A stretch of 64,000 nt of DNA from CAVZGO01 sp963774935 (GTDB lineage Bacteria > Chloroflexota > Anaerolineae > Anaerolineales > UBA4823): NCBI GenBank assembly GCA_963774935.1, contig CAVZGO010000003.1, forward strand, positions 248,001-312,000. Direction: 5' to 3'. Below, one piece after another: positions 36,795-44,135 of the stretch. The notes under the pieces are model-generated. The model worked only from the letters and a program-made list of their open reading frames with translations, made no database searches and was not told the DNA's origin. Position 1 is the stretch's first letter. The number at the start of each line of letters is the position of its first letter. The position numbers and the translations under genes are program-made.

Positions 36795-36989
36795 ATGCCA
36801 CCACATCCAAAACGAAAACTATCCAAGGGTCGACGTGACCGCCGCCGCGCTCATGATGCCCTTGAAGCACGGAACCTGGTTCAGTGCAGCAACTGCGGGG
36901 AGATGCGCCTTCCACATACTGTATGTCCAAATTGTGGGCATTACAAAGGCAGGGAAGTTGTCAGCCAGGAGTCTGAGAAGAAGAAATAA
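36795..36989 (+). CDS. rpmF: 50S ribosomal protein L32
   Basis: The 64-residue protein starts MPPHPKRKLSKGRRDRRRAHDAL at ATG 36795 with AGGAG upstream; the longer in-frame start at 36753 would add 14 residues before the conserved N-terminus. The four zinc Cys are in CSNCGEMRLPHTVCPNCGHY, so it is the zinc-containing form, and it ends in a lysine tail. rpmF beside fatty-acid genes (here fabD and fabG) is a common bacterial order. It has its own strong promoter and is followed by a terminator at 36994. Confidence 0.96.
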   Translation: MPPHPKRKLSKGRRDRRRAHDALEARNLVQCSNCGEMRLPHTVCPNCGHYKGREVVSQESEKKK

Positions 36990-36993
36990 TCCG

Positions 36994-37028
36994 AACGGGT
37001 CGTCGAAAACGACCCGTTTGACTTTTAT
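36994..37028 (+). terminator. Rho-independent terminator after rpmF
   Basis: AACGGGTCGT (36994-37003) pairs perfectly with ACGACCCGTT (37009-37018) around a CGAAA loop, followed by TGACTTTTAT. It separates rpmF from fabD. Confidence 0.85.
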
Positions 37029-37109
37029 AAAGATAACAACGATTTATCAATCAGGGGGTTAATTCAATACGTAGATACCGCCAACTTATTCAATTGATTA
37101 GAGGTGATT

Positions 37110-38051
37110 ATGTCTGGAGTGATTGCCCTCGTTTTTCCTGGACAAGGTTCTCAAAGTATTGGTATGGGGTATGAGTTATCGAAAGCTTATGATGTCGCTC
37201 GCCAGACATATGACGAAGCAGATAGTTTACTAAATTTTCGACTAAGCAATCTAGCCTGGCAAGGCCCTGAGGAAGGGTTAAATAGTACTATTAATACCCA
37301 ACCAGCGCTGCTCACCCATTCAGTTGCAGCTCTTCGAGTTCTCAACCATTTGCGGCCAGATCTCACCTTCGGTTTTACAGCCGGTCATTCTGTGGGCGAG
37401 ATCAGTGCCCTGGTCGCAGCCGGTTCTTTACATTTCCCCAGCGCTCTACAGCTTGTCCGAAAGCGCGGTGAGCTGATGAAATCAGCAGGCGAGAAACATC
37501 CTGGCAGCATGGCAGCAGTCTTAGGATTGGATACCTCTACGCTGGAAGACGTGTGTAAGAAAGCCAGCACACCTGATGAACCGGTTGAGGTTGCGAATGA
37601 TAACTGCCCTGGGCAAGTTGTAATATCCGGAGCATTGCCTGCGGTAGAAAGAGCAGTTAACTTGGCACATCAGGCTGGCGCGCGGCGTGCCAGAACATTG
37701 GCAGTCAGCATCCCTGCTCACTCGTCGTTGATGGCGGGTGTTCAAGAAGAATTTAGCCAGGCATTGGATAAATATTTGTTTAACGATCCAGGCTTCCCGG
37801 TAGTAAGTAATGTAACTGCAGTATCGCTTGAAAATGCGGACCAAATACGTACAGATTTGCTTAGTCAACTCACATCGCGTGTGCGATGGACTGAAACAAT
37901 ACAGTATATGATCAGCCAGGGTGTAACTCAATTTCTTGAGCTGGGCAGTGGTAATGTATTAACCGGTTTATCAAAACGGATAGATGACCACGTGCCTTGC
38001 TTTGCACTAGGCACCCCATCAGATTTTGATAAGGTAGTGCCCAATTTATAA
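37110..38051 (+). CDS. fabD: Malonyl-CoA:ACP transacylase
   Basis: The 313-residue enzyme loads malonyl groups onto acyl carrier protein. FPGQGSQSIGMGYEL at the start, QPALLTHSVAALRVL, the nucleophile Ser in TAGHSVGEISALVAAG, the Arg in RKRGELM and the His in SIPAHSSLMAG are all present. ATG 37110 is preceded by GAGGTG; the in-frame GTG at 37104 is less likely. fabG follows 100 bp later, so the pair forms the fatty-acid part of the region. Confidence 0.95.
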   Translation: MSGVIALVFPGQGSQSIGMGYELSKAYDVARQTYDEADSLLNFRLSNLAWQGPEEGLNSTINTQPALLTHSVAALRVLNHLRPDLTFGFTAGHSVGEISALVAAGSLHFPSALQLVRKRGELMKSAGEKHPGSMAAVLGLDTSTLEDVCKKASTPDEPVEVANDNCPGQVVISGALPAVERAVNLAHQAGARRARTLAVSIPAHSSLMAGVQEEFSQALDKYLFNDPGFPVVSNVTAVSLENADQIRTDLLSQLTSRVRWTETIQYMISQGVTQFLELGSGNVLTGLSKRIDDHVPCFALGTPSDFDKVVPNL

Positions 38052-38151
38052 CATCCATTTTCAATCGATTAGCAACCGCGTGGATTCGAAGGATTTGATC
38101 CTGCGGTATAATCATTTACGACAAATTCGCCTCAATAAAGGAGAATAATCA

Positions 38152-38898
38152 ATGAGCACAGACAGCAAGACCGCTATAGTTACTGGAGGCTCGCGTGGCA
38201 TAGGACGCGCCATCGCCGAGGTATTAGCCCTTCGTGGAGCCAATATTGTTATTGCCGATATAAACCTCGATCTTGCTCAAAAAACAGCAATCGAGATATC
38301 CACTTCGAGCGGACAGAAAGTGATTAGTTTACCTGTTAATGTTGCGAGCTTAGAGAGCTGCGTGGAAATGGTGGATAAAACAATCACGGAATTTTCTAAA
38401 ATTGACATTCTTGTTAATAATGCGGGTGTGACTCGAGATAATCTAATCATGCGGATGGATGAACAAGATTTTGAATTCGTGATCGATATTAATTTAAAAG
38501 GCGTCTGGAATTGTTCAAAGGCTGTAATCCGATCGATGATGAAACAACGATCGGGACGAATCGTGAATATCTCATCTGTATCTGGATTAGCTGGACAGGC
38601 CGGGCAGACTAATTACTCTGCATCGAAAGCTGGTGTTATCGGACTGACAAAAGCCTTAGCTCGAGAGGTTGCCTCCCGTAATATAACCGTGAACGCAGTC
38701 GCACCAGGTTTTATTCCTACAGCCCTGACAAGCGAGCTTCCAGAAGAGCTAAAAGATGCTATGATTAAGCTGACACCACTCGGACGCTGGGGAAAACCGG
38801 AGGAAGTAGCTTATGCAGTAGCATTTTTAGCATCGGATGAGGCTGCTTATATCACCGGTCAGGTATTGAGTGTTGATGGCGGTATGATGATGATGTAG
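38152..38898 (+). CDS. fabG: 3-oxoacyl-ACP reductase (SDR)
   Basis: The 248-residue short-chain dehydrogenase reduces beta-ketoacyl-ACP with NADPH. The cofactor loop is VTGGSRGIGRAIAE; NNAGVTRDNLIMRMDEQDF matches FabG closely, including the VTRD stretch. The catalytic triad is Ser in NISSVSGL with Tyr and Lys in YSASKAGVIGL. AGQVLSVDGGM-type C-terminal residues (ITGQVLSVDGG) are kept. Ribosome site AAAGGAG precedes ATG 38152. The stop is 53 bases before the Asp23 gene. Confidence 0.93.
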   Translation: MSTDSKTAIVTGGSRGIGRAIAEVLALRGANIVIADINLDLAQKTAIEISTSSGQKVISLPVNVASLESCVEMVDKTITEFSKIDILVNNAGVTRDNLIMRMDEQDFEFVIDINLKGVWNCSKAVIRSMMKQRSGRIVNISSVSGLAGQAGQTNYSASKAGVIGLTKALAREVASRNITVNAVAPGFIPTALTSELPEELKDAMIKLTPLGRWGKPEEVAYAVAFLASDEAAYITGQVLSVDGGMMMM

Positions 38899-38951
38899 AA
38901 TATGATACTGGATATTCTCTATGAGAGATGCAGTAGTAAAACGGAGGAAGT

Positions 38952-39302
38952 ATGGCAGATGATTATTTCCAAGAACAAGGGATAACAACGATTGCACCAG
39001 AAGTACTGGTCACAATAGCCCGATTGACAACATTAAATACGCCAGGCGTGAGTAGGATGAGCTCTCACCCGGCAAAAGTAAATCGCCTTATTCGCCGTGG
39101 TGAGGGAGAAGGTGTTCGTGTGGAAGTTAAGGATGGGCAAGTGACAACAGACCTGTATGTAGTCATGATGAGCGATGTAAATATGCGTGACGTCAGCCGG
39201 AATATTCAAAACTCGGTCGCGCGTGCCATTGAGGAGATGGTAGGAATGGATGTCGGGCGTGTTAACGTTCATATTGAGGATATCGATTTTCCTGAGCTTT
39301 AA
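38952..39302 (+). CDS. Asp23/Gls24 family envelope stress protein
   Basis: The 116-residue protein has the family core ITTIAPEVLVTIARLTTLNTPGVSRM and the later block VEVKDGQVTTDLYVVMMSDVNMRDVSRNIQNSVARAIEEMVGMDVGRVNVHIEDIDF. Asp23 proteins attach to the membrane face or influence envelope stress; this short version has no membrane segment. In many bacteria the gene precedes nusB, as here (15 bases between the stop and the nusB ATG), so co-transcription is likely. Confidence 0.93.
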   Translation: MADDYFQEQGITTIAPEVLVTIARLTTLNTPGVSRMSSHPAKVNRLIRRGEGEGVRVEVKDGQVTTDLYVVMMSDVNMRDVSRNIQNSVARAIEEMVGMDVGRVNVHIEDIDFPEL

Positions 39303-39317
39303 CAATTGGAGCAATCC

Positions 39318-39845
39318 ATGAAACCACGCACCAGAGCAAGAGGTGTTGCTCTGCAAGCACTTTACGAAATTGATATAGCCGGGCACCCTCCCGGCTTAGT
39401 CGTCAATGAACGCTTATCCGAAGTTGACCTGGATACAGATCTTTCTGAATTCGTCACTGCAATCGTCCTAGGTGTCTGGCCAATGGTCGAAACGCTGGAT
39501 AGCTTTATCGCCACGAACGCACCTGAGTGGCCTCTTGATCAAGTAGCAATCATTGACCGCAACATTATCCGGATTGCTTTGTGGGAATTCGCTGTTTACG
39601 GTTTCACTCCTATCAAAGTAGCTATTAACGAAGCAGTTGAATTGTCTAAAGTATATGGTTCTGACAGCACCCCCCGTTTCGTCAATGGTGTTTTGGGAAG
39701 TTTGTCTAACCGGCAGAATGAAATCCGGGAGTCACTAAAACAACGATTAGTTCTAAATAAACCATCTACTCAATTCCTATCAGATCCTGACAAATCTGAT
39801 TTGGACCAGGCGTCGCATGACCTGAGTGAACCTCCAAAAGAGTAA
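39318..39845 (+). CDS. nusB: Transcription antitermination factor NusB
   Basis: The 175-residue protein starts MKPRTRARGVALQALYEIDIAG at ATG 39318 with GGAG upstream. The typical helices continue with WPLDQVAIIDRNIIRIALWEFAVYGFTPIKVAINEAVELSKVYGSDSTPRFVNGVLGSL. NusB binds the boxA RNA with NusE and helps transcription of rRNA. A polar C-terminal tail of about 35 residues (KPSTQFLSDPDKSDLDQAS) extends past the usual end. The next gene begins 18 bases later. Confidence 0.95.
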   Translation: MKPRTRARGVALQALYEIDIAGHPPGLVVNERLSEVDLDTDLSEFVTAIVLGVWPMVETLDSFIATNAPEWPLDQVAIIDRNIIRIALWEFAVYGFTPIKVAINEAVELSKVYGSDSTPRFVNGVLGSLSNRQNEIRESLKQRLVLNKPSTQFLSDPDKSDLDQASHDLSEPPKE

Positions 39846-39863
39846 TTGCGGAAAATCGAAGAA

Positions 39864-40361
39864 ATGGAATTTCTTGGCATTGGTCTTCCCGAAATAGTAC
39901 TAATCTTAATCGTAGCATTAATCATTCTAGGTCCTAAGGATATGCAAAAGACCGGACTAATGGTTGGTCGCACGCTCAATAAAATAATTCGATCTCCTAC
40001 CTGGCGTTCCATTCAACGAATATGGTGGGAAATCCGAAATGCGCCAACCAGAATAATGCGCGAAGCTAATTTAGAAGATATTCAAGAAACTATTGCTGAC
40101 TTACAAAAATCCCAATCGGAAATCCTAAAATCTATTAAGACTGGTGAAATTCAACCGCCAGACTTTCATAATAAGGCACCAAAACATGGAAGTCACACAC
40201 TATCTTCAAATCAAATTATTCCTGATCCTGTCACAGAAGAAAAGACATCAGGCATCTCTACTTGGGTGACGCCATCCACCAAAACTGGTTCTGTAAAACC
40301 TGATGCTACGGATTCAACAGCTGATCTTTCAAATTGGATTACACCCCCAACAAAAAACTAA
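39864..40361 (+). CDS. Sec-independent translocase subunit, TatA/TatB type
   Basis: The 165-residue protein has the Tat layout: MEFLGIGLPEIVLILIVALIILGPKDMQKTG, one N-terminal membrane helix ending in the conserved Gly-Pro, then an amphipathic helix (GLMVGRTLNKIIRSP) and an acidic/polar tail. The glutamate in the helix (PEIVLIL) and the length favour TatB. The tail ends with two copies of a short motif, STWVTPSTK and SNWITPPTK. ATG 39864 follows GAAGAA; a TTG at 39846 is an alternative start. tatC follows 91 bp downstream. Confidence 0.88.
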   Translation: MEFLGIGLPEIVLILIVALIILGPKDMQKTGLMVGRTLNKIIRSPTWRSIQRIWWEIRNAPTRIMREANLEDIQETIADLQKSQSEILKSIKTGEIQPPDFHNKAPKHGSHTLSSNQIIPDPVTEEKTSGISTWVTPSTKTGSVKPDATDSTADLSNWITPPTKN

Positions 40362-40452
40362 TGAGGTATTCCAACGATCATAAAGCAGTCGTTTCGCTTA
40401 AACTTCGATGGTATTCTTGCTTCGTTTTCCTGAGTGGTAAAGGTCTTTGTCA

Positions 40453-41253
40453 ATGAACAACCCGATCAGCCATTTATGGCAGAAGTGTCATGCATATTTC
40501 ACAGAGGAAGTCGCAGATACACCAATATCTGAAACAATATCAACAGCAGTCGAGAATCCCAGTGAGTTGCTCGTCCATTTAGGTGCCTTACGACAACACC
40601 TTCTCCGAGCTGCACTCGCATTGGTAATCACAACATCTCTGGCATTCGCCCTGAATTCGTATATTTTAGATTTCTTATCCCAACCAATCGGTGGCCTCGA
40701 CCAGATGGTAGCAATCGATGTCACCGAGCCTTTGGCAACGGTAATGCGAGTATCGCTATTGGTAGGATTTGCAATCGCATTACCCTACATCGTATTTGAA
40801 ATATTTCTATTCATCGCACCGGCATTAAGTGGAAAATCACGAATGCTTGGACTATTAGCTATCCCTGCATCTTTGCTATTATTCATAGGTGGCGCGGCAT
40901 TCGCCTATTTTGTTATGCTACCGGTTGCTGTACCCTTTTTAATGAATATAAAGGACATAACAACCCAGGTACGCCCATCAAGCTATATAAGCTTTGTATC
41001 AAGAGTAATTTTTTTTGTCGGGCTCACATTTGAATTTCCATTGATAATATTGGTTTTGGCCAGTATGGGAGTTGTCAAAGCAAAAACACTCCTTAAAGGC
41101 TGGCGTATCGCTATTGTTGTTATTGCCATCATCGCTGCAGTCATCACCCCTACCATCGATCCTGTCAATATGGCAATTGTTATGGGACCAATGATTGTGC
41201 TCTATTTTTTGAGTGTGCTATTAGCTTATATCCCGATAAAAGGTAGAAATTAG
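40453..41253 (+). CDS. tatC: Sec-independent protein translocase TatC
   Basis: The 266-residue membrane protein receives twin-arginine signal peptides. A 45-residue cytoplasmic N-tail leads to LLVHLGALRQHLLRAALALV (the usual HLxELRxRL site) and six membrane helices. The conserved DVTEPLATVMRVSLLVGFAIALPYIVFEIFLFIAPALSGKSRM and FVGLTFEFPLIILVL are present, as is VITPTIDPVNMAIVMGPMIVLYFLSVLLA. The N-tail is longer than usual. Start ATG 40453 is used in place of TTG 40447. Confidence 0.95.
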   Translation: MNNPISHLWQKCHAYFTEEVADTPISETISTAVENPSELLVHLGALRQHLLRAALALVITTSLAFALNSYILDFLSQPIGGLDQMVAIDVTEPLATVMRVSLLVGFAIALPYIVFEIFLFIAPALSGKSRMLGLLAIPASLLLFIGGAAFAYFVMLPVAVPFLMNIKDITTQVRPSSYISFVSRVIFFVGLTFEFPLIILVLASMGVVKAKTLLKGWRIAIVVIAIIAAVITPTIDPVNMAIVMGPMIVLYFLSVLLAYIPIKGRN

Positions 41254-41314
41254 CCAACCTCAATACCAATTAAACTTTGAACTTTATTCCAGTTGATAAA
41301 CCTCAGATAGTCTT

Positions 41315-42307
41315 ATGAAAATCCTTATCATTGGTGGTACACGCTTCCTCGGAAAGCATCTGGTAGAGGCAGCTCAAAATAAAGGACATCAAATCACGCT
41401 TTTTAACCGCGGTATATCAAACCTGGAATGGTTTCCAGATGTAGAAAAAATCCACGGTGATAGACGAACAGATATAAGTGGTTTATACGATCAAAAATGG
41501 GATGCTGCAATAGATACCTGCGGTTACATTCCGCGTGAGGTGGAGCTCTCAATTCAAACTTTGGCAGGAAAGATTCCTCACTACACATTTATTTCATCCG
41601 TCTCAGTATATAAAGATTTTTCAAAAATCGGGATTAATGAGGAGTATGAATTAGCTACGCTCGAGGATCCAAGCACCGAAGATGTTACCGGCCAGACTTA
41701 TGGGGGGTTGAAGGCAAAATGCGAAGAAGAAGCAACAACTAATTTTCCTGGTGGCGTGCTAATCATCCGTCCTGGCTTGATTGTTGGTCCGCATGATCCG
41801 ACCGATCGATTCACCTACTGGCCATGGAAAATCGCGCATGGGGGACAAATTTTAACTCCTGAATCACCCGACTGGTGCACTCAATTTATCGATGCTCGAG
41901 ATCTTGCCGGATGGATTATTCGGATGATCGAGAATCAGGTCACTGGAATATTCAATGCCGTAGGTCCTGAGCAGCCCTTAAGATTTGGGGATTTGCTGCA
42001 AACCTCCCAAGATATAAGTGGTACATCACCTACTCTTGTGTGGGCAAACCCCCAATTTCTCTCTGATCATGAGGTGGAACCATGGAGCGATCTACCGCTT
42101 TGGTTGCCTGGCGAGGAGTATGCCGGTATGGATAAGATCAACAATGAAAAAGCATTGGCATTCGGTTTGTGTTTTCGCCCCCTGGCACAAACAGTACGCG
42201 ACACTATTGAATGGGCGTCAAGAAGACCTGTAGACTATATCTGGCGAGCTGGATTAAAACCAGATCGAGAAGCTGAGTTAATCCGATTGTGGCGATTAGA
42301 AAAATGA
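41315..42307 (+). CDS. NAD-dependent epimerase/dehydratase-like SDR protein
   Basis: The 330-residue extended SDR has the NAD-binding start MKILIIGGTRFLGKHLVEAA, then FISSVSVYKD (Ser), and TYGGLKAKCEEEA where the usual YxxxK active site is YGGLK. The body RPGLIVGPHDPTDRFTYWPWKIAHGGQILTP resembles chloroplast stem-loop-binding and RNA-binding SDR homologues as well as sugar epimerases. It may act on a nucleotide sugar or bind RNA; the substrate is unknown. It follows tatC by 61 bp. Confidence 0.83.
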   Translation: MKILIIGGTRFLGKHLVEAAQNKGHQITLFNRGISNLEWFPDVEKIHGDRRTDISGLYDQKWDAAIDTCGYIPREVELSIQTLAGKIPHYTFISSVSVYKDFSKIGINEEYELATLEDPSTEDVTGQTYGGLKAKCEEEATTNFPGGVLIIRPGLIVGPHDPTDRFTYWPWKIAHGGQILTPESPDWCTQFIDARDLAGWIIRMIENQVTGIFNAVGPEQPLRFGDLLQTSQDISGTSPTLVWANPQFLSDHEVEPWSDLPLWLPGEEYAGMDKINNEKALAFGLCFRPLAQTVRDTIEWASRRPVDYIWRAGLKPDREAELIRLWRLEK

Positions 42308-42408
42308 TAGGTTAATTGAAAATATTTAAAATAATTGATGAAGATTGATAAAACATCCTGGCATCTAACAATAAGCGTAGACAGGACAATTCCTGGAGGA
42401 ATTAATCC

Positions 42409-42768
42409 TTGAAATTCATTATACGGATTATTATTAACGCCATTGCCCTCTGGCTAACTGCCTTATTAATCCCAGCGATTCAGCTCTCTGAGAGTCTCTG
42501 GGGAGTATTATTGGTTGCAGTAATTTTCGGCATCGTGAATGCACTTCTGCGACCAATCATTAAGTTGCTGTCCTTACCTATTACGATCATAACACTAGGA
42601 TTATTCACCTTAGTAATCAACACACTGATGCTGCTGGTTACTGCAGCAATCGCCGGTAATTATCTGTCAATTACCGGCGGCTTATTCGAGAAATTTATGT
42701 GGGCATTCCTCGCTAGCATCGTGATAAGTATTATCAGTGTTATCCTAAATTCACTCATAAAAGATTAA
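42409..42768 (+). CDS. Phage-holin-family (DUF360/PF04020) membrane protein
   Basis: The 119-residue protein has four hydrophobic helices and the family pattern AVIFGIVNALLRPIIKLLSLPITIITLGLFTLVINTLML. The start codon is TTG 42409, nine bases after GGAGG. These widespread small membrane proteins have no known function despite the name. It ends 174 bases before the CitE-like gene. Confidence 0.87.
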   Translation: MKFIIRIIINAIALWLTALLIPAIQLSESLWGVLLVAVIFGIVNALLRPIIKLLSLPITIITLGLFTLVINTLMLLVTAAIAGNYLSITGGLFEKFMWAFLASIVISIISVILNSLIKD

Positions 42769-42942
42769 GTCGATCGAGCTATGTAGAACAAGTCAGAAGC
42801 ATGTTTTCCTCAGGCAAAGGATTTAGAAAATTGATTCTCTCGGCGATATCGATTTAACTAAGCCATACTTAGATTTTACTAAGTACTGGATATACAATTA
42901 TTAGCATTACTTTCACATAATAAAACACCAGGAGTGTCCTTC

Positions 42943-43818
42943 ATGAGAGCACGAAGAGCAATACTGTACATGCCCGGTGATGATATGCATAAGATCAGAA
43001 AAGCCACAACCCTGGGTGTGGATTCTATCTGCATGGATTTGGAGGACGGTGTAGCTGTCAATCGTAAAAGCTCAGCACGCCAAACCATTGTCCAGGCTCT
43101 TTCAGAGTTAAATTTCGGTAATTCTGAGCGTCTGGTGCGCATCAATTCGATTGACTCTGGCCTAGAGGTAGATGACCTGAGGACAGTTCTCCCTGCGCAC
43201 CCGCAAGGAATCGTCGTCCCCAAAGTTCAAAACGCTCAACAGTTGACCTGGGTGAGCCAATTCATCGGTACCGAAGAAAAGGCACAAGGATGGGAAAGCG
43301 GCAAAATTGCATTAATTGCCATTGTTGAAAGCGCTCTAGGAATCATCAACCTGAGGGAGATAGCAAGCAGTGATCCACGGCTGCAGGCGTTAATCTTTGG
43401 CGCTGATGATCTGGCAGGAGATATAGGGGCAATTCGGACCGCGTCAGGATGGGAGGTTTTTTATGCACGGTCTGAACTGGTTATCTATGCAGCTGCATAT
43501 AATTTGCAAGCGATTGATATGGTGTTCACAAATATCTCCGACCTGGATGGTTTGAGACAAGAAGCATTTCAAGGTGCCAATATGGCTTATAGCGGTAAGC
43601 AAATCATTCATCCTAATCAGGTAATCCCAGTTCAAGAGGCTTTCTCACCTTCTCAAGAAGCCATTGATCATGCAAAACGGGTCATCCAGGCTTTTAATGA
43701 ACATCAAGAACAAGGGACAGGCGCTTTCACATTGGATGGCAAGATGATTGACGCCCCCATTATAAAAATCGCTCGCCAAGTACTCGACCGTGCTGGTTTA
43801 AGTATTAGAGTAGACTGA
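42943..43818 (+). CDS. CitE-like CoA-ester lyase (HpcH/HpaI family)
   Basis: The 291-residue enzyme starts MRARRAILYMPGDDMHKIRKA at ATG 42943 (AGGAG upstream). It has the metal site marks MDLEDGVAVNRKSSAR, VRINSIDSG, IVVPKVQNAQQL, ALIAIVESALGIINLREIA, IFGADDLAGDIGA and AYSGKQIIHPNQV. Members split or form C-C bonds in CoA esters such as citryl-, malyl- or beta-methylmalyl-CoA. No citrate lyase partners (citD, citF) are nearby, so a stand-alone malyl/methylmalyl-CoA-type lyase is more likely; the substrate remains open. Confidence 0.88.
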   Translation: MRARRAILYMPGDDMHKIRKATTLGVDSICMDLEDGVAVNRKSSARQTIVQALSELNFGNSERLVRINSIDSGLEVDDLRTVLPAHPQGIVVPKVQNAQQLTWVSQFIGTEEKAQGWESGKIALIAIVESALGIINLREIASSDPRLQALIFGADDLAGDIGAIRTASGWEVFYARSELVIYAAAYNLQAIDMVFTNISDLDGLRQEAFQGANMAYSGKQIIHPNQVIPVQEAFSPSQEAIDHAKRVIQAFNEHQEQGTGAFTLDGKMIDAPIIKIARQVLDRAGLSIRVD

Positions 43819-44135
43819 CAAATCAGAATTCCAAGCGGTTGGTATAAGTATTGCAACATAAAATCAATGGATCCATTCCTTCTGTATACATCATCGCTGA
43901 AGTTCGTAAAACTATTTAGAAATAAAAATAAGGATCAGCAGATGTGGGATTTCTTATGTATAAGCAATACAATGGCTAGAAGCATCATGTCTCGGGTATA
44001 CAACTTCGTCTCGTGTCTGTAGAAGCAGGAGCCGTGGTGGTAAAATCAGACCAATTTGGTATTATTGCGCGTTCCGGTAGCTCAAGTGCATATTTGCGAA
44101 TTGATGTTAAAACGAATAGCCCGGAAAGGAAAGTC
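43819..44135. other. Intergenic region of 317 bp with no clear gene
   Basis: AT-rich spacer between the CitE-like gene and the large lipoprotein gene. A short open frame from GTG 44013 runs into the lipoprotein frame, but it lacks a ribosome site and would put residues before a good signal peptide. I see no tRNA, repeat or convincing promoter. Confidence 0.5.

Noticed and set aside
44013..44135. Upstream extension of the large lipoprotein from GTG 44013
   Set aside because: It would place 41 residues before a good lipoprotein signal peptide; ATG 44136 has a purine-rich ribosome site.
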